Assembly: GCA_003280655.1 (NCBI GenBank)
Contig: QCEK01000004.1
Coordinates: 1-64,000, forward strand
From: Prochlorococcus sp. AG-355-O17
Lineage (GTDB): Bacteria > Cyanobacteriota > Cyanobacteriia > PCC-6307 > Cyanobiaceae
Direction of reading: 5' to 3'
DNA: 64,000 bases
Position 1 is the first letter of the stretch; each line of letters opens with the position of its first letter. The notes under the pieces were generated by a model. The model made no database searches and was not told where the DNA came from. It saw nothing but the letters and a program-made list of their open reading frames with translations. The translations under genes and the position numbers were made by a program. Positions 7,331-20,373 of this stretch are shown one piece after another.

Positions 7331-7468
7331 ATGAGCGAAGTCCAAAATCCTAATACTAACTCAACTCAGCAGCAGCAGCAGCAGCAGCAACAATCCTATT
7401 CAGACAGCAAAATTAACTCTGCTGAGAGTGAGAGACTTTATCTTGAGATGAAAGAAGCTTGGCTTTAA
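7331..7468 (+). CDS. 45-residue poly-glutamine microprotein
   Basis: Begins MSEVQNPNTNST, then nine consecutive Gln (codons 13-21, seven CAG and two CAA), then SYSDSKINSAESERLYLEMK and EAWL. The Gln run is encoded by a CAG microsatellite (7367-7393) and is bounded by a sensible polar start and an amphipathic C-terminal helix, so the frame is coherent. No signal peptide. I recognise no family. The C-terminal ESERLYLEMKEAWL is the part most likely to be conserved and functional. Confidence 0.55.
   Translation: MSEVQNPNTNSTQQQQQQQQQSYSDSKINSAESERLYLEMKEAWL
7367..7393 (+). repeat. CAG/CAA trinucleotide microsatellite
   Basis: Nine in-frame Gln codons (seven CAG then two CAA) inside the 45-residue microprotein gene. 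A GC-containing triplet array is conspicuous in DNA this AT-rich and is a candidate for slippage-driven length variation between strains. Confidence 0.95.
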
Positions 7469-7580
7469 ATTTAATTCGTGCTTTAAATAATATTTCTATA
7501 ATTTTTTTTTAATTTTGAAGTAATCAATACTTTTTTATTTTCTATACCCTTTAAATTTTATTTAACCGCAAGGGTAACTT

Positions 7581-7712
7581 TTGAGAAAACTAAAGCAGTT
7601 AGAAAAAATTAACGGAAGGCTTGCAATGGGAGGGTTGATATATTTAGTTTTTACAAAACTAGTTTCCAACCGTGCCGACATATTAGACCAGCTTAAATCT
7701 TATTTAATTTAA
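7581..7712 (+). CDS. hli: short high-light-inducible (Hli/LHC-like) protein
   Basis: A 43-residue frame starting at TTG 7581, preceded by an in-frame stop two codons upstream and by AGGG at 7571-7574. Residues 8-18 read EKINGRLAMGG, matching the Hli/LHC chlorophyll-binding signature ExxNGRxAMxG, followed by a single hydrophobic helix (LIYLVFTKLV). Hli proteins bind chlorophyll and carotenoid and protect photosystem assembly under high light. This one is at the short end of the family, with almost no N-terminal extension. Many hli genes in high-light Prochlorococcus sit in accessory regions such as this. Confidence 0.75.
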   Translation: MRKLKQLEKINGRLAMGGLIYLVFTKLVSNRADILDQLKSYLI

Positions 7713-7733
7713 GAAATGAATTAGAAGTATTTA

Positions 7734-7826
7734 TTATCCAGGAATATTTCGTTCTATATAAGCGTCAGTTAAAGCTAAAATTAACCCCAATAATGTTGAA
7801 AATATTGCAATTTCAGTTGATTCCAT
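7734..7826 (-). CDS. 30-residue single-span membrane microprotein
   Basis: Begins MESTEIAIFSTLLGLILALT and ends DAYIERNIPG. One hydrophobic helix (7-20) with an acidic N-terminus. Converges on the hli gene. Size and layout recall small photosystem subunits but I cannot match it to PsbI, PsbK, PsbM, PsbX, Psb30, PetG, PetL or PetN. It may be a real microprotein; evidence is limited to frame coherence. Confidence 0.4.
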   Translation of the reverse strand: MESTEIAIFSTLLGLILALTDAYIERNIPG

Positions 7827-7894
7827 TTTATTTTTGAATTACCCCTAGTTTGCTAAATAATTCAAAGTTCAGCAACAAAACTAATAACTTACTA

Positions 7895-7910
7895 TAGTAC
7901 GTATATACTA
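7895..7910. promoter_or_regulatory. imperfect palindrome, LexA-like, before DUF3104 gene
   Basis: TAGTACGTATATACTA ends 13 bases before the GTG at 7924. Its core AGTACGTATATACT differs from the cyanobacterial SOS-box consensus AGTACWNWTGTACT at two positions. An outer pair of arms (AACTAATA around 7879 and TATTAGTT around 7909) extends the dyad. Could be an operator or simply an AT-rich promoter. Confidence 0.25.
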
Positions 7911-7923
7911 TTAGTTATTTATT

Positions 7924-8172
7924 GTGAGCTCAGAAACTCCTGAGTTTCTTTTCGTTAGGCCTGGTGATTATGTCGCAATTAAAAAAGAAAATTGCGAAGA
8001 TACTAAGGAAAAGAATGAAAATTATTGGGTCGGTCAAGTTATCGACTGTATTGGAGGAGCTAGAAATCCAAATTCATGGACCTTGTTTCAAGTTGCCAAT
8101 ATTGACAATGGAGAGATCACTATAGTCAACGCCGATATTGTAGAAAAAATCTTGAAACCTTCTGGAAGTTAA
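7924..8172 (+). CDS. DUF3104-type protein
   Basis: An 82-residue soluble protein starting at GTG 7924. It carries FVRPGDYVAIKKE, then NYWVGQVIDCIGGARNPNSW and TLFQVANIDNGEITIVNADIV, the beta-rich arrangement of DUF3104, a small family found in marine picocyanobacteria. The pattern (Gly-Asp-Tyr, Trp-Val-Gly-Gln-Val) looks SH3-like or Tudor-like, but no biochemical role is established. A possible dyad operator lies just upstream. Confidence 0.8.
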   Translation: MSSETPEFLFVRPGDYVAIKKENCEDTKEKNENYWVGQVIDCIGGARNPNSWTLFQVANIDNGEITIVNADIVEKILKPSGS

Positions 8173-8235
8173 TCTTAATTAAACAAACTTCTTTCAGTAT
8201 TACAAAAAAAGGGGAAATGAACGTTTTAAAGGAAA

Positions 8236-9126
8236 TCATCCCAGTTCCAAGCAGGCAAGTCCATATACTTGATTCATAGGGCAGGGAGGTTGAATACCTT
8301 TATACATTCTGTAAGTTTTTGATATTTCCTCAAATCCCAAACTTGATAAAAGATAATTTGCATAAGGGTTCAGATTAGAGCAATCCAAAAAGATTTGAGC
8401 ATCTAAATCACCAACTAACTCCCTTATTAATAATTCAGCAAGTGGTGGAGTATCCGCTAAAAGTGGGCCAATTCTCCAGCCTTGCTCATTATCCTCCAAT
8501 ACACAAGGTCTTATCCTGCCAAATCCATGGCACATCCCATTATTATCGACAATTGCGCTGACATTACCATGAGAATTTTTCAACCAGTCATTTAGAAAAT
8601 GTGGTCTGGGACTAGGTTCTCTTTGATCATCATAAATTAAGACTGCTTCAGAAGAAATTTTATTACCCGGGACAACTTTAAAAGAATGAAATTGATCTTT
8701 ATAGAAATTTCTCAATGGCAAATCTTGAGAACCATTTAATTTCCATCGATTTGTAATGGAAGATTTTCTAAACCCCCATTTTGCGTAATCATTTAATCTA
8801 TCTGGGGCAGCCTCAAGACCAATACAATCAATATTTTTCAAATATTCGAGGGCATGTTTCCATAATCTCACTCCATATCCATTATTCCGGAATTCTTTTT
8901 TAACGATAAATAAACCTATAAAACTATACGAGGAATTATATTTTATACACGCAATAGAGCCTATGGGATTATTGTCTAGGCAAGCTACCCATACCCCTTG
9001 TTTATCTGTATTTCTATAAATTGATAAATCATCCATTCCAGGAGAAAATCCTTCTAACCTTGCCCAGTTTGTGACTTCTGGTATTTCATTTATAGATATC
9101 AATCTAATTGAAAAATTTTCCCTCAT
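8236..9126 (-). CDS. GNAT-family N-acetyltransferase with C-terminal YitH-like domain
   Basis: A 296-residue protein. Residues 1-130 form a GNAT domain; the acetyl-CoA loop region is GLFIVKKEFRNNGYGVRLWK, equivalent to the usual V-x-x-x-x-R-x-x-G-x-G/A motif, then the beta-strand GLEAAPDR and KWGFRKS. Residues 150-290 resemble the second domain of YitH/PA4866-like tandem GNATs (GFGRIRPC, GWRIGPLLAD, NPYANYLLSSLGFEE). The acceptor is unknown. Transcribed alone; divergent from the aldehyde dehydrogenase gene. Confidence 0.88.
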   Translation of the reverse strand: MRENFSIRLISINEIPEVTNWARLEGFSPGMDDLSIYRNTDKQGVWVACLDNNPIGSIACIKYNSSYSFIGLFIVKKEFRNNGYGVRLWKHALEYLKNIDCIGLEAAPDRLNDYAKWGFRKSSITNRWKLNGSQDLPLRNFYKDQFHSFKVVPGNKISSEAVLIYDDQREPSPRPHFLNDWLKNSHGNVSAIVDNNGMCHGFGRIRPCVLEDNEQGWRIGPLLADTPPLAELLIRELVGDLDAQIFLDCSNLNPYANYLLSSLGFEEISKTYRMYKGIQPPCPMNQVYGLACLELG

Positions 9127-9282
9127 AGAAATATATTAACCAAGAAAAATTTGAATTTTTAATAGCAATATTAATAAATTTGATTATTTCTCATAAATAA
9201 TTCGCTTTGATTGAACTGCCTAAAAACCTTAGTTATTTACAATTTATCCTCTGATATATTTAATACTATTCAAAGGTAAAAA

Positions 9283-10674
9283 ATGAAAATTTCTGATAAA
9301 TTTCATTTAGAAGACATCTATAAATTAAAAAATACAGTTCTCACTGGTAAAACTGAAGATATAAAATGGCGGATCCATCATATCAATATAGTTTCTAAAC
9401 TTTTGGATGAAAATAAAAAAGAGATAATTAAATCACTTTTTGTTGATCTCGGCAAATCTGAAATTGAAGGGCTTTCAGAAATACTTTTAGTGAAAGAAGA
9501 AATTTCACTTATAAAAAAGAAACTCAATTCTTGGATGCGACCAAAAAAGATTGATACACCTTTTTATCTTTTTCCATCATCCTCCAAAGTTATTTATGAA
9601 CCTCTTGGGTGTGTCTTAATTCTTGGTCCTTATAATTACCCATTACTTTATATTTTAAAGCCATTGGTAAATATTTTCTCAGCAGGAAATACTGCAGTTA
9701 TAAAACCCTCAGAGAAATGTCCTGCGACCTCAAAACTTATTAAAAAGCTTACTTCCAAATATTTCCGTAAAGATGTCCTAATGACAGTAGAGGGTGATAA
9801 TAAACAATCCATAAAATTAATTGAACAAAATTTTGACCACATTTTTTTTACAGGAAGTACTGAAACTGGAAAATCTATAATGAAATTAGCTTCAAAAAAC
9901 TTAACTCCATTAACTCTTGAGTTAAGCGGAACAAATCCTGTAATTGTTTTCAAGAATGCAAATTTAGAAGTGGCTGCAAAAAGAATTGTTTGGGGTAAAT
10001 TTTTTAATTCTGGTCAATCCTGCATGGCTCCGAATCATATCTTTGTAGATAAAGAAATTGAAAATATTTTTATAGAAAAATTAAAAAAATACATCGTAAG
10101 TTTTTACGGAGATAATCCAATTATTTCCGAAAACCTATCAAAATTGGAGAAAAAACAATTTACATCAACTGTAGAAATTCTCAAACAATATGAAAAAGAA
10201 AAAAGAATTTTATTTGGGGGGACTTTTAGTAAAAAAAAGTTGAAAATATCTCCTACAATTTTGAGAACTAAATTAAATGAAACAGATATTTTGCAGAAAG
10301 AATTATTCAGTTCACTACTTCCTATAGTTGGAATTAATGATAAAGAATCAGCTTTAAAACAGATTAGTCAAACATCAAAACCCTTAGCAATCTACTTATT
10401 TGGAGGCAATAAAAAAATCCATAATCATATTTCAAAAGTAACCAGCTCTGGAACAATTTGTATAAATGATGTGATGTTGCCAGTCCTTATTCCAAATTTA
10501 CCCTTTGGAGGCGTTGGGCAAAGTGGTATTGGTAAATTTCATGGAGAAGAAGGTTTTCGAAATTTTTCAAATCAAAAATCTATTACTTTTAAAGGTTTTT
10601 TATTTGATTCAAATCTGCGGTATCCCCCCTATGAAAGAGTAAAGAAATTTTTAAAGTTTATTTTTCAGGTTTAA
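9283..10674 (+). CDS. class-3 type aldehyde dehydrogenase (fatty aldehyde)
   Basis: A 463-residue NAD(P)-dependent aldehyde dehydrogenase oxidising aldehydes to carboxylic acids. Motifs: IYEPLGCVLILGPYNYP (about 106-122), NTAVIKPSE, the FFTGSTETGK cofactor loop, the catalytic Glu213 in LELSGTNP and the nucleophile Cys247 in FNSGQSCMAPNH. The short length and hydrophobic C-terminus match ALDH3-type fatty aldehyde dehydrogenases. In cyanobacteria such enzymes can return fatty aldehydes, the intermediates of hydrocarbon synthesis, to fatty acids; that role here is inferred. Confidence 0.93.
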   Translation: MKISDKFHLEDIYKLKNTVLTGKTEDIKWRIHHINIVSKLLDENKKEIIKSLFVDLGKSEIEGLSEILLVKEEISLIKKKLNSWMRPKKIDTPFYLFPSSSKVIYEPLGCVLILGPYNYPLLYILKPLVNIFSAGNTAVIKPSEKCPATSKLIKKLTSKYFRKDVLMTVEGDNKQSIKLIEQNFDHIFFTGSTETGKSIMKLASKNLTPLTLELSGTNPVIVFKNANLEVAAKRIVWGKFFNSGQSCMAPNHIFVDKEIENIFIEKLKKYIVSFYGDNPIISENLSKLEKKQFTSTVEILKQYEKEKRILFGGTFSKKKLKISPTILRTKLNETDILQKELFSSLLPIVGINDKESALKQISQTSKPLAIYLFGGNKKIHNHISKVTSSGTICINDVMLPVLIPNLPFGGVGQSGIGKFHGEEGFRNFSNQKSITFKGFLFDSNLRYPPYERVKKFLKFIFQV

Positions 10675-10737
10675 ATTACTTAAATTGTTTTCAAAAACCT
10701 AGCGATTTTAAATTTAAAGATTATCTTTAAATAAATA

Positions 10738-11508
10738 GTGAGTTTTATGAAATTTGCATTTTTAGTAATTGCCATATTTATTAATTTTTTTAATCACTCA
10801 TTGATAAAATCAGAAGAAAAAATATTTTCATCAAAAAACAAAATTGAGAATATTGCTAGAAAAGAATCAACTACTGAAGAAAAAACTGAAATAAAAAAAA
10901 TTCATATTGTAAAAAGTGGAGACACAATATCAAGTATTTCAAAATTCTATTCAATTAATAAAGATTTAATTATTAAATTGAATAACTTAAAAGATGAAAA
11001 TTATATCTTTGTTGGCCAAAATCTTATGATCTCCGAATCTTCTGAAAATCTTACAAAACAATCAGATTTAATTAAAAATTATCATATTGTTCAAACTGGT
11101 GAAAATCTTACTGACATATCGAACAAATATAATTTAAAAGTAAAAGAACTGATAGAGATTAATAATATCAATAATGCTGATTCAATAAAAATTGGTCAAA
11201 AGCTCACAATAAGAAAAAAGAACACAATTAATTCAGAAAAATATGAAACAACTGAAAATAAAAAAAATAATGACTTAATTGAGTTAGATAAAAAAATTTA
11301 TGGTCCTATAATTACCCAAAGTAAAACATATAAAGATATTAAAGGTAGAAAAGTTTTAAACGTTCTAAATCAAGAAAATAAAAAACTGATTATTTCAATC
11401 AATTGTGATAAAAATGAATTAGATGTAAGAATACCTGGCGGGAAATGGAAGGGAAGTAAGCCTGCTAAAGAAAAATTCGAAAATAATTTAATAAATGATT
11501 TTTGTTAA
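10738..11508 (+). CDS. secreted protein with two LysM repeats
   Basis: A 256-residue protein with an N-terminal hydrophobic signal or anchor (FAFLVIAIFINFFNHS), a Lys/Glu-rich linker, two LysM repeats (about residues 57-97, HIVKSGDTISSISKFYS; and 117-160, HIVQTGENLTDISNKY) and a unique C-terminal region with IPGGKWKG near the end. LysM domains bind peptidoglycan, so it is likely a cell-wall-associated periplasmic protein. Start may be GTG 10738 or ATG 10747; the latter gives a cleaner signal peptide. No catalytic domain is obvious. Confidence 0.85.
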   Translation: MSFMKFAFLVIAIFINFFNHSLIKSEEKIFSSKNKIENIARKESTTEEKTEIKKIHIVKSGDTISSISKFYSINKDLIIKLNNLKDENYIFVGQNLMISESSENLTKQSDLIKNYHIVQTGENLTDISNKYNLKVKELIEINNINNADSIKIGQKLTIRKKNTINSEKYETTENKKNNDLIELDKKIYGPIITQSKTYKDIKGRKVLNVLNQENKKLIISINCDKNELDVRIPGGKWKGSKPAKEKFENNLINDFC

Positions 11509-11587
11509 AACTTTAATTAATATGTGTGAATAATTTGTCTAAGAATATTAATGATGAGTTATTCTACAAAAAGTTAAATTAATAGTA

Positions 11588-11797
11588 ATGGCTATTTCAA
11601 GAGGAGATCTCGTAAGAGTAAAAAGACCAGAATCATATTGGTATAATGAAATCGGTAAAGTTGCTTCAGTTGATACCTCAGGCATTAAATATAACTGTGT
11701 AGTCAGATTCGATAAAGTAAATTACGCTGGTATAAGCGGAACTGATGGTGGAGCAAATACGAATAATTTCGCTGAAAGTGAATTAGAGAAAGCCTAA
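11588..11797 (+). CDS. psaE: photosystem I reaction centre subunit IV
   Basis: A 69-residue SH3-fold stromal subunit of photosystem I that helps dock ferredoxin and supports cyclic electron flow. The signatures [42 protein letters not shown] and [10 protein letters not shown] are all typical of PsaE. Length is normal. It ends four bases before mutM, so the two are probably cotranscribed. Confidence 0.97.
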   Translation: MAISRGDLVRVKRPESYWYNEIGKVASVDTSGIKYNCVVRFDKVNYAGISGTDGGANTNNFAESELEKA

Positions 11798-11801
11798 ATA
11801 A

Positions 11802-12680
11802 TTGCCTGAATTACCAGAAGTAGAGACAGTTCGCAGAGGTTTAGAGCAAAAACTTAATAACTTTATTATTAAAAAAGTAGAAGTCTGTAGGGATTCAACT
11901 GTAGCATTCCCAATCAACAAAGAAGAATTCATTAAAGGACTTCTGAACTCACTTATTTATAAATGGGATAGAAGAGGAAAATATTTAATAGCTCAATTAA
12001 AAGAAGTTCAAAATGAGAATGCCCAATTTCTTGTAGAAAATTCAAAAAATAAAGGATTTCTTGTAGTTCATCTAAGAATGACTGGATATTTTAAATTTAT
12101 TGAAAACTCAAGTCATCCTTGTAAACATACAAGAATAAGATTTTTCGATAAAAATAATAACGAGCTTAGGTACGTTGACGTAAGAAGTTTTGGTCAAATG
12201 TGGTGGATTAACAAAGGCCTATCGCTTAACAAAGTAATTAAAGGACTAGGATCATTAGGACCAGAACCATTTTCTAAAGACTTTGATGCAAATTATCTTA
12301 AAAAAGTTATTTCAAAAAGAACAAAATCTATAAAAGCTATCTTATTAGATCAAACAATAGTGGCAGGTATAGGTAATATTTATGCTGATGAAAGTTTATA
12401 CTCTGCTGGCATCTCACCTTTTAGAGAAGCTCGAACAATAAAGAAGAATGAATTAATCAAGCTTAAAGAGTCAATTGTAACTGTATTAAAAAAAAGTATT
12501 GGTTCTGGGGGAACGACATTTAGCGACTTTAGGGACTTGGAAGGAGAGAATGGAAATTTTGGTTTACAGACAAATGTTTATAGGAGAACTGGAAAAGAAT
12601 GTCGTAAATGTGGAAATTTAATTGAAAGACAAAAAATTACTGGAAGAAGTACACATTGGTGTCCTAAATGCCAAAAATAA
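11802..12680 (+). CDS. mutM: formamidopyrimidine-DNA glycosylase
   Basis: A 292-residue bifunctional DNA glycosylase/AP lyase removing 8-oxoguanine and other oxidised bases. It starts at TTG, giving [15 protein letters not shown]; the catalytic Pro2 and Glu3 follow the start. The helix-two-turn-helix region contains [19 protein letters not shown], and the C-terminus has the four-Cys zinc finger (CRKCGN and CPKC). All key residues are present. Its coupling to psaE makes sense for an oxygen-producing cell but is only correlation. Confidence 0.96.
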   Translation: MPELPEVETVRRGLEQKLNNFIIKKVEVCRDSTVAFPINKEEFIKGLLNSLIYKWDRRGKYLIAQLKEVQNENAQFLVENSKNKGFLVVHLRMTGYFKFIENSSHPCKHTRIRFFDKNNNELRYVDVRSFGQMWWINKGLSLNKVIKGLGSLGPEPFSKDFDANYLKKVISKRTKSIKAILLDQTIVAGIGNIYADESLYSAGISPFREARTIKKNELIKLKESIVTVLKKSIGSGGTTFSDFRDLEGENGNFGLQTNVYRRTGKECRKCGNLIERQKITGRSTHWCPKCQK

Positions 12681-12714
12681 AAAAGGGCTTACTCAATAAG
12701 AGTAAACCCTTTTA
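12681..12714 (+). terminator. intrinsic terminator, possibly bidirectional
   Basis: AAAGGGCTTACTC, loop AATAA, GAGTAAACCCTTT: a 12-bp stem with one C/A mismatch, flanked by A-rich and T-rich ends. It sits just after the mutM stop and just beyond the 3' end of the minus-strand 5S rRNA, so it can serve both converging transcripts. Confidence 0.8.
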
Positions 12715-12723
12715 AATATTTTT

Positions 12724-12842
12724 ACCTGGCATCGAGCTATTTTCTCAAGGGGCTACCCCCTAAATATTTTCGCCGCTGATGCGTTTCACAACCGAGTTCG
12801 AGATGGATCGGAGTGGTTCCACATCGCCATGAACACCAGGAT
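12724..12842 (-). rRNA. rrf: 5S ribosomal RNA
   Basis: Read on the minus strand it begins TCCTGGTGTTCATGGCGATG and ends near GCTCGATGCCAGG; these termini pair as the 5S helix I. The CCGAACTC-type loop region appears as CGAACTCGGTTGTG. About 118 nt, last gene of the rRNA operon. Ends are estimated to within a few bases. Confidence 0.95.
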
Positions 12843-12904
12843 AGTGTGAACCTTGAGAACTGCATAGAAAATTATATAAATTAAAAACAATAAATTAAGT
12901 TTAT

Positions 12905-15784
<2,880 letters not shown>

Positions 15785-16039
15785 ACTTCATTAAATTGAA
15801 GCATCAGCTTAATAGAATTGTTATTAATGCATTCGCACAAATAATAAATCTGCATCATTAAAGATGCTTATTGTCTTTAAAAATAATCTATGCAGTTGTC
15901 AAGGTTCTCTGAAAACAATGAAAATTAATTCAATGAGTCCAGCATCTTAATGGATTCATTAGGAAGCTAGATTCGTTCAGAATTTGATCACAACTCAAAA
16001 AATTTCCTTTCTTCAAATTATGGAAGAGGTGGTAATCAG

Positions 16040-16112
16040 TGGAGGTAAGCGGACTCGAACCGCTGACATCCTGCTTGCAAAGCAGGCGCTCTACCAACTG
16101 AGCTATACCCCC
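16040..16112 (-). tRNA. tRNA-Ala (anticodon TGC)
   Basis: A 73-nt cloverleaf on the minus strand: GGGGGTA acceptor, TTTGCAA anticodon loop region with anticodon TGC, GTTCGAGTC T-arm and a TACCTCC acceptor strand plus discriminator A; two G-U or weak pairs are tolerated. It lies in the 16S-23S spacer behind tRNA-Ile, as in most cyanobacterial rRNA operons. CCA is not encoded. Confidence 0.97.
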
Positions 16113-16124
16113 AACATAGAGATA

Positions 16125-16198
<74 letters not shown>

Positions 16199-16322
16199 AG
16201 GAAAAATAATGGGTGTGACCTAGAAAAACTTAGGAAATGAAATTCTTAATAAATTAAAAACGTGAGATACCGATCGACCTAAGGTGACAAAATAATAATA
16301 TTAAACATTTTGTTGTCTCCCT

Positions 16323-17808
<1,486 letters not shown>

Positions 17809-18415
17809 GTTCAAATCCTTTTGTAGATAAATCTACTCAATATGAATTGCATTCTCCAAATAAAAATAAGATTGACTTTATTTATTTAGGTTCAGCCTCC
17901 TTAAATAATTAAGGATTACTTTGAGTGCACATTAAAAAAATTTTAAGTGACTTTCCAAGATCTCAGATCCGTTGGTTTTCAAAAACTATAAAGTTAGCAA
18001 TTGAAAACAATTTTATATATTCTTGACGGGACCTCACACCTTTATTGCAAATACATCTCCGATTTACCAAATTAATTTGATAAAGTTTTGACGCAATAAA
18101 AGCATCAGTTCCTAAGTTTTTAAATTTTCTAGGTGCAGAGTTAAACAACAAGTGAATAACTCACTTTGAAGGAAAACCCTTCTTCTGGCTGAAAATAATG
18201 ATCGAAATCAAATCTCCAGATAGTTCATTCATTTACCAAAAATCAGATTTAAGATAACTGTTTGAATAATGCAAAAAATAAATTTTTGCCCAGAAGGAAA
18301 TACTAAACCATCCGACTGTAATTGTGCAACCTTTTATACAAAAATTTTTTATTAATTTTTTATTTGTTCAAAGTCTCTTTAAACAACTAGGCTGAAATAA
18401 AGGGATATAAACTAA
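17809..18415. other. rRNA leader and divergent promoter region
   Basis: A 600-base gap between the divergent 16S gene (minus) and the invertase gene (plus). Presumably it holds the rRNA promoter, leader and antitermination signals. AT-rich with a few GC-richer patches (18028-18070). A 62-codon minus frame (17963-18151) lies where the rRNA leader would be and is unlikely to be coding. I could not identify a convincing -35/-10 pair or an RNA gene. Confidence 0.5.
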
Positions 18416-19855
18416 ATGGCAGAAAGATTTAGTCAAAAAAATTTAAGAGTAAGACCAAGTTCTGAAGAGGAGAAAATTGTTACAAATGCAAAAAAACACT
18501 TCGAAAAGACTTTAGTTGAAATATCGGGAGAGTTAGTGGGAAGCGTTGCTGCACTAGAACACCCAACAAAAAATCAAAAATTAAATTATGGAGAAATATT
18601 TTTAAGAGACAACGTTCCTGTAATGATTTACCTCATTACTCAAAAAAGGTACGAAATAGTCAAAAAGTTCCTAAGTGTTTGTCTTGAGTTACAAAGTACT
18701 AATTACCAAACACGTGGAGTATTTCCTACTAGTTTCGTTGAAGAAAATGGAAAGCTTATTGGAGACTATGGTCAAAGATCAATAGGGAGGATTACTTCAG
18801 CTGATGCAAGTTTATGGTGGCCCATTTTATGTTGGTATTATGTCAATAAAAGCGGCGATTATGCTTTCGGAAAAAGTCAAAGCGTTCAAAGAGGTATTCA
18901 ACTCCTATTAGATTTAGTTCTACATCCAACATTTGAGGGTACTCCAGTTCTGTTTGTTCCAGATTGCGCATTTATGATTGATAGACCCATGGATGTATGG
19001 GGTGCACCTCTAGAAGTTGAAGTTTTACTTCATGGATGTTTAAAAAGTTGCATAAACTTAATGGAATTAAGTAGAGCAGATCATGTTAGTAGACTTTTAG
19101 ACCAAAGACTTATTCTTACAAATCAATGGGTTAAGGATTTAGGAAGTTTTCTTTTAAAACATTATTGGGTCACAAGCCAGACAATGCAAATTTTAAGAAG
19201 AAGGCCAACTGAGCAGTATGGAGATGATCAACACTTCAATGAATTTAACGTGCAACCTCAAGTAGTTCCTTCATGGCTACAAGATTGGTTAGAGAATAGA
19301 GGCGGATATTTGATAGGAAATATTAGGACAGGAAGACCCGACTTTCGATTTTACAGTTTAGGGAATTCTTTAGCATGTATGTTCGGAGTACTTCCTCCTG
19401 TGGAACAAAGAGCTTTATTTAGATTAGTTCTACATAACAGACAACATTTGATGGCTCAAATGCCCATGAGAATTTGTCATCCTCATATGGATGTCGAGGA
19501 ATGGCAAAATAAAACTGGGTCGGATCCAAAGAATTGGCCTTGGAGTTACCATAATGGTGGTCATTGGCCGAGTTTACTATGGTTTTTTGGTACTGCTGTT
19601 CTTTTGCATCAAAAAAATTATGGTTCTGATGATGTAATTCTCATGGAAGAGATGAATTCTTTAATTGAGGAATCATATTGGTGTCAACTTAATCAATTGC
19701 CTAAACAAGAATGGGCAGAATATTTTGACGGTCCTACAGGGACTTGGGTTGGACAACAATCAAGAACTTACCAAACATGGACGATTGTTGGTTTTTTATT
19801 AATGCATCATTTTCTAAGAAATGAATATAACGATCTAGATATGTTTAAACTTTAA
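18416..19855 (+). CDS. alkaline/neutral invertase (GH100)
   Basis: A 479-residue cytosolic glycoside hydrolase related to plant neutral invertases, which split sucrose into glucose and fructose. Family features: GEIFLRDNVPVMIYLI, the acidic DADASLWWPILCWYY-type stretch (here ITSADASLWWPILC), the DRPMDVWGAPLEVEVLL segment, GNIRTGRPDFRFYSLGNSLA, and PKNWPWSYHNGGHWPSLLWF with a C-terminal EYFDGPTGTWVGQQSRTYQTW. Length is normal. Sucrose is a common picocyanobacterial compatible solute, giving it a physiological substrate. Divergent from the rRNA operon. Confidence 0.92.
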   Translation: MAERFSQKNLRVRPSSEEEKIVTNAKKHFEKTLVEISGELVGSVAALEHPTKNQKLNYGEIFLRDNVPVMIYLITQKRYEIVKKFLSVCLELQSTNYQTRGVFPTSFVEENGKLIGDYGQRSIGRITSADASLWWPILCWYYVNKSGDYAFGKSQSVQRGIQLLLDLVLHPTFEGTPVLFVPDCAFMIDRPMDVWGAPLEVEVLLHGCLKSCINLMELSRADHVSRLLDQRLILTNQWVKDLGSFLLKHYWVTSQTMQILRRRPTEQYGDDQHFNEFNVQPQVVPSWLQDWLENRGGYLIGNIRTGRPDFRFYSLGNSLACMFGVLPPVEQRALFRLVLHNRQHLMAQMPMRICHPHMDVEEWQNKTGSDPKNWPWSYHNGGHWPSLLWFFGTAVLLHQKNYGSDDVILMEEMNSLIEESYWCQLNQLPKQEWAEYFDGPTGTWVGQQSRTYQTWTIVGFLLMHHFLRNEYNDLDMFKL

Positions 19856-19857
19856 AC

Positions 19858-20340
19858 CTAAAATAGTCCTAAAGTTAATGATTTATCGATTGGCAAGCAT
19901 GCTCCTATACCAAGGTATATCGTTAAGAAAGTTCCAAACAAGAAAACTGACATTGCTATTGGTCTTCTAAATGGATTGGAAAATTTATTAACGTTTTCGA
20001 TAAAAGGTAAGATCATCAATCCAAGTGGTATTAATGTTTGGAGTGCGATACCCAAAAGTTTATTGGGGACTACCCTTAGTATTTGAAAAACGGGATAGAG
20101 GTACCATTCAGGAAGTATTTCCAGAGGAGTTGCGAATGGATTAGCTTTATCTCCCAACATTGCAGGATCAAGAACTGCAAGTCCAACTACACATGCAATA
20201 GTTCCTAAAATAACTACTGGGAATATATACAATAAATCATTTGGCCAAGCTGGTTCTCCATAATAATTATGGCCCATTCCTTTAGCTAATTTTGCTCTTA
20301 ACTTTGGATCAGATAGATCTGGTTTTTTTAACGTAGACAT
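19858..20340 (-). CDS. petD: cytochrome b6-f complex subunit IV
   Basis: A 160-residue three-helix membrane protein that, with cytochrome b6, forms the quinol-oxidising core of the b6f complex. The start [20 protein letters not shown] and the following [17 protein letters not shown], the [20 protein letters not shown] quinone-site region (with the PEWY motif) and the C-terminal helices are all standard. Downstream of petB, 33 bases apart, in the usual petBD operon. Confidence 0.98.
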
Positions 20341-20373
20341 ATAAGAATCTGATAATGAATTAATTATAAGGGT

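Noticed and set aside
17963-18151. 62-codon minus-strand frame upstream of the 16S gene
   Set aside because: Lies in the rRNA leader/promoter region and resembles no protein.
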